Assembly (NCBI GenBank): GCA_900553035.1
Contig: USCC01000079.1
Location: 1-9,794 of the forward strand
Direction of reading: 5' to 3'
Length of the DNA stretch: 9,794 nucleotides
Origin: an uncultured Rhodospirillaceae bacterium
GTDB taxonomy: Bacteria; Pseudomonadota; Alphaproteobacteria; CAAGCB01; CAG-977
Shown here: piece after piece, positions 7,044-9,794 of the stretch
Layout of the letters: every line of letters starts with the position of its first letter
Numbering within the stretch: position 1 is the stretch's first letter
Program-made: the position numbers and the translations under genes
The notes under the pieces: model-generated
The model's database searches: none
Told to the model about the DNA's origin: nothing
The model's input: the letters and a program-made list of their open reading frames with translations, nothing else

Positions 7044-7277
7044 TTATTTTTCTGCGCCGCTGTCGGGAGAGCCGCCGATCTTCAAAGCACGCCACTGCCG
7101 CGTGTCAAGCAACGTTGAAAGAGCGACCGTCACCGTCCGTTCGTTGCCGCCCTGTTCGTTTAAACGCACGTGCAGGGGCAGATCGGGGAATTCAATGATT
7201 CTTTCGACGATCCATTTGGAGGGGAGACCGCTTGCCTTCTGGAAAACGTCATTGGGCTGTACTGGACATTTTATCAT
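7044..7277 (-). CDS. Small conserved-looking hypothetical protein, 77 residues
   Basis: The 77-residue product has no signal peptide and no membrane helix. Residues 21-63 look like a compact beta-rich domain: KWIVERIIEFPDLPLHVRL, then NERTVTVALSTLLDTRQW. I recall short uncharacterised alphaproteobacterial proteins of the form 'W.VERI..PDG.PHVRL...ITVA..AL.D...W', but cannot name a family. ATG at 7277 has AAAGAG 8 bases upstream, a moderate ribosome site. A strong terminator lies just beyond its TAA in the matching orientation, supporting an expressed gene. It is convergent with thpR and divergent from the diguanylate cyclase gene, with which it shares a 114-bp promoter region. The last dozen residues (GGSPDSGAEK) look like a disordered tail. 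The function is unknown. Confidence 0.7.
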   Translation of the reverse strand: MIKCPVQPNDVFQKASGLPSKWIVERIIEFPDLPLHVRLNEQGGNERTVTVALSTLLDTRQWRALKIGGSPDSGAEK

Positions 7278-7311
7278 GTTTCACGCTCTTTCTTAACTGT
7301 TCCAACAAAGG

Positions 7312-7317
7312 TATACT
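7312..7317 (+). promoter_or_regulatory. Possible -10 box for the diguanylate cyclase gene
   Basis: TATACT in the 114-bp divergent gap is a good -10 match, 74 bases before the start codon. No convincing -35 lies 16-18 bases upstream (TTTCTT is the best), so an activator or an alternative sigma factor would be needed. GTATAC is palindromic, so the same bases could serve the opposite direction. Confidence 0.25.
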
Positions 7318-7391
7318 ACCAGAGTCTGAACAGGCATTTTAGGACAAGACGCCGCGAACCTCAAACAAAAATGTGATGGAAAGCACGAATT

Positions 7392-8882
7392 ATGATTCAG
7401 CCGGATAAAAAAGAGGAAAATGATTTTTTCATGCCGGAGGAAAAAAGCGCCGCCCCGGAGCCGGCATGGAAAATTCTGATTGTCGATGATCAGGATGAAG
7501 TCCACCGCGTCACCCGGCTGGCTTTGAAGGGCATGAAGTTTCTGAGCCGTCCGATTCAATTCCTGAGCGCTTTCAGCGCGGCCGAGGCGGAAACGGCGCT
7601 GACGGAAAACCCGGATGTGGCGCTGGCGCTGATTGATGTCGTTATGGAAGGGGAATCCAGCGGGTTGGAACTTGTCCGGACGATTCGGGAAAAAATGGGC
7701 AACCACCTGATTCGAATCGTCTTGCGGACAGGGTTGCCGGACGTCGCGCCGGAAAAGGAAATCATCGAAAAATATGACATTAACGACTATCGTTCAAAAA
7801 CCGAACTGACCGCTCCGCGGCTGTTTTCAATCGTTCTGTCCTCCCTGCGCACTTTCGCCCTGCTGTTTGAACTGGAATGGAAACGGCTGGAATACCAGCA
7901 CCTGAACGAACATCTGGAAAAAGCCGTGGAGGAACGCACGGCCGAACTTCGGAACAGGGAAGAGACCCTCCGCTCAATCATGGACGCTTCTCTGACGCCT
8001 CTGGTGATTATCCGCATCTGCGGCGGGCAGGTGATGTTCGTGAACCGCAAAGGGGCGGAACTGTACGGCGCTTCGGCTGAAGACGTACTGAACCGGCGGG
8101 ATTACCTGCAGTTCGAGGATCCCCTGGAACAGCACCGGCTGTACGGGCGCATCATGCGCGACGGCCATGTCGAAGACGCCGAGGTTCGGCTGAGCGTGCG
8201 CGGCGGTGCGCCGTTCTGGGCTTTGTTTTCCGCCGTCCGGATGACGTATGACGGCGAACTGTGCCTGCTGTTTTATTTTGTTGACATCACGAAACGCAAG
8301 GAAATGGAAAACGAACTGCGCCGTTTGGCCATGACGGATATCCTGACGGGCGTGTGCAACCGGGGCTGTTTCATGGATTTCGCCGAACGGGAACGCGCCC
8401 GGGCAATACGGATGAAAATCCCGTTCGGCCTGTTGATGTTTGATCTGGATCGGTTCAAGACAGTCAATGATACCTACGGCCACGCGATCGGCGACGAGGT
8501 TCTGAAGGCTTTTGCCGCGTCCTGCCGAGCCGGACTGCGCCCGATGGACGTCTTTGCCCGGCTGGGAGGCGAGGAATTCGTCGCTCTGTTGCCGGAAGCA
8601 AACGCGGAAGAGACTCTCGCGGCGGCCGAGCGCCTCCGCGCGAAAACGGCGGCTCTGCGCCTCAGGGTCGGGACAAGAGAACTCTCCTTTACGGTCAGCA
8701 CGGGCGTTACGGTTTTCCATCCCGGCACGCCGGACACGGTGTCGGCGCTTTTGAAGCAGGCGGATCTGGCGTTGTACCGTGCAAAGAATGACGGCCGGAA
8801 CTGCGTGCGCCTTTTCCGCCGCCCGGAACAGCATCCGAAAACGGATTCACCCTTCGTTCCGGCTGAAAACGTTTCGGTTTAG
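7392..8882 (+). CDS. Response regulator with PAS and GGDEF domains (diguanylate cyclase)
   Basis: This 496-residue soluble protein should make cyclic di-GMP from two GTP when its receiver is phosphorylated by an unknown kinase. The receiver (about 26-155) has acidic D32/D33, phosphoacceptor D82 in LIDVVME, T113 and K136 in RSKTEL; the DINDYRSKTELT segment is typical of DUF3369-associated receivers. A helical, probably coiled-coil linker (about 158-192) leads to a PAS domain (about 192-303, from LRSIMDASLTPLVIIRI to VDITKRKEMENEL). The GGDEF domain (about 308-475) has FDLDRFKTVND with metal ligand D351, the active motif GGEEF (392-396) and the inhibitory I-site RPMD (383-386) exactly five residues before it. 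It is therefore predicted to be active and product-inhibited. ATG at 7392 follows GGAAAG with 8 bases; M14 (7431) is a weaker alternative. No kinase gene is adjacent. The stop overlaps that of the convergent U32 gene. Confidence 0.92.
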   Translation: MIQPDKKEENDFFMPEEKSAAPEPAWKILIVDDQDEVHRVTRLALKGMKFLSRPIQFLSAFSAAEAETALTENPDVALALIDVVMEGESSGLELVRTIREKMGNHLIRIVLRTGLPDVAPEKEIIEKYDINDYRSKTELTAPRLFSIVLSSLRTFALLFELEWKRLEYQHLNEHLEKAVEERTAELRNREETLRSIMDASLTPLVIIRICGGQVMFVNRKGAELYGASAEDVLNRRDYLQFEDPLEQHRLYGRIMRDGHVEDAEVRLSVRGGAPFWALFSAVRMTYDGELCLLFYFVDITKRKEMENELRRLAMTDILTGVCNRGCFMDFAERERARAIRMKIPFGLLMFDLDRFKTVNDTYGHAIGDEVLKAFAASCRAGLRPMDVFARLGGEEFVALLPEANAEETLAAAERLRAKTAALRLRVGTRELSFTVSTGVTVFHPGTPDTVSALLKQADLALYRAKNDGRNCVRLFRRPEQHPKTDSPFVPAENVSV

Positions 8883-9745
8883 TCTTCCGTCAGGCGGCGC
8901 AGTATTCCAAGGAAGCTGTCGGCGGATATGTCGCGGTGCATGAAATCAAGGCGGCGGCGTTTCGCACCGGCCTTGACGGCTTCGTCCTTGCGGATGTGCG
9001 GCCGTTCGTTCAGAAGCCAGTGGCGGCAGTCCCTTGCGACCAGTTCAAAGCGGCCGTAGCGCGATGACACGGTTTTCCGGTATGTCCCGCCGCATTTCAG
9101 GCATTCGCCCGCTACGGCGGCCCGGGGACATGTTTCACTGACGAACAGCGGCATGTCCTGATAAACCATGGCCGTCGCTTGCCCGGGAAAAGCATGAAAC
9201 AGGACGTCCGGACGCGGCGTTTCGGGCGAAACGGTAAAAGAGGTCGCACCCAGCTCCAGAGCCGCCCGCGCGGCCGGAACATTTGCCACATACAGGGGCC
9301 AGTCAAAGGCGATGTCCGCTCCCGTGTCCCGCAGGGCTTCCAATCCCCATACATTGCCGATTTCAAAACGCCGCCATCCGTCATTCAGGAGTGTGTCGAT
9401 TCTGCGTTTCAGAGCCGGGTATTCCCATCCCCGGACAATCGTCGGAAGTGCCCATCGGATTTTTTCGCGCAGTGCCGCGGGAAGAAGCTCTTCCTTTGTT
9501 TGCGGCGTCAGTTCAAGAATAATTTCGGATAACCGGTCCGCGTCCCGGTCGGTCAGAGCGTCCAAAAGACGTCTGTCATCGGTTTTCAGCAGATAAACGA
9601 CCGGACAACCGGTGTCGGGTGCGGGAGCTTTTTCCTTTTCCAGCACCGTTTTTGTCCGGATTTCGGCGGCGTGCCGTTTCCCGGCGTCCAGGGAGGCTCG
9701 TATCTGTCCGTACAGATCGCGCCGCAGTCCGTTCACCGAGGACAC
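8879..9745 (-). CDS. U32-family protein, C-terminal part; probably a truncated gene
   Basis: The 288 residues resemble the C-terminal half of large two-domain U32 'peptidase' proteins, a family of iron-sulfur proteins now linked to RNA and quinone hydroxylation rather than proteolysis. Visible are a beta/alpha-barrel-like stretch IGNVWGLEALRDTGADIAF (129-147), LYVANVPAARAALELG (151-166), TVSPE (171-175), MVYQDMPLFVSETC (193-206), and a likely cluster C206-X8-C215-X2-C218-X21-C240, then RRRLDFMHRD near the end. The N-terminus begins at VNGLRRDL, which in full-length relatives lies mid-protein. The only upstream starts are GTG (9745 or 9736), with no well-spaced ribosome site. TAA at 9755-9757 closes the frame, and the same frame above it reads THLSKVG, resembling the conserved segment before this point in longer members. 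The catalytic N-terminal half is missing from this frame. I infer a nonsense or indel mutation, but the upstream DNA is outside the window. Confidence 0.75.
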   Translation of the reverse strand: MSSVNGLRRDLYGQIRASLDAGKRHAAEIRTKTVLEKEKAPAPDTGCPVVYLLKTDDRRLLDALTDRDADRLSEIILELTPQTKEELLPAALREKIRWALPTIVRGWEYPALKRRIDTLLNDGWRRFEIGNVWGLEALRDTGADIAFDWPLYVANVPAARAALELGATSFTVSPETPRPDVLFHAFPGQATAMVYQDMPLFVSETCPRAAVAGECLKCGGTYRKTVSSRYGRFELVARDCRHWLLNERPHIRKDEAVKAGAKRRRLDFMHRDISADSFLGILRRLTED

Positions 9746-9794
9746 AGCCGGAGATTATCCTACCTTCGAAAGATGGGTGGCAAACATGATTTAT

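Noticed and set aside
6412..7095. 227-codon minus-strand frame across thpR and the terminator
   Set aside because: It covers thpR, whose two HxTL motifs and ribosome site identify the real strand, and it runs straight through the bidirectional terminator.
7974..8834. 286-codon open frame on the minus strand inside the diguanylate cyclase gene
   Set aside because: It is the antisense shadow of a clear receiver-PAS-GGDEF gene. Its translation is rich in H, R and Q with no family-like motif, as expected for antisense of GC-rich coding DNA.

Overview
The window reads as a stretch of a proteobacterial chromosome, most likely an alphaproteobacterium. The protein-coding half is fairly GC-rich, codons favour G/C at the third position, and genes are tightly packed with overlapping starts and stops. 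The module ybbA-ybbP divergent from tesA, the ThpR protein, and a receiver of the DUF3369-associated type fused to a GGDEF domain all fit that group. No species can be named from the sequence alone.

Layout. Bases 1-1600 hold no intact gene. They contain a terminator for a gene to the left, an 11-C homopolymer, and two decayed genes that can still be followed by changing frame: one on the + strand (about 87-549) and one on the - strand (about 684-1556). Bases 1605-2444 (-) encode a 279-residue protein I do not recognise. Its 65-bp upstream gap holds a hairpin that covers its Shine-Dalgarno sequence and a possible promoter inside that hairpin. Bases 2510-5721 (-) are a translationally coupled ABC ATPase/permease pair of the YbbA-YbbP type. 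Divergent from it and sharing a start-codon CATG, bases 5720-6972 (+) encode a periplasmic GDSL hydrolase (TesA) and an RNA 2',3'-cyclic phosphodiesterase (ThpR). A bidirectional terminator separates thpR from a convergent 77-residue small protein (7044-7277, -). A short divergent intergenic region then leads to a receiver-PAS-GGDEF diguanylate cyclase (7392-8882, +). Its stop overlaps the stop of a convergent U32-family protein (8879-9745, -) that looks like only the C-terminal part of a larger enzyme.

How the genes work together. The best-supported module is YbbA, YbbP and TesA: a mechanotransmission-type ABC pair beside the periplasmic hydrolase it is linked with in other Gram-negatives, with both sides controlled from overlapping DNA. 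The diguanylate cyclase is a separate signalling gene with an intact catalytic motif and an intact product-inhibition site. I saw no CRISPR array, intact insertion sequence, tRNA or rRNA. I found no convincing new multi-gene system. The least ordinary points are the shared start of tesA/ybbA, the hairpin-plus-promoter in front of the unknown 279-residue protein, the two decaying genes at the left end, and the truncated U32 gene at the right end.
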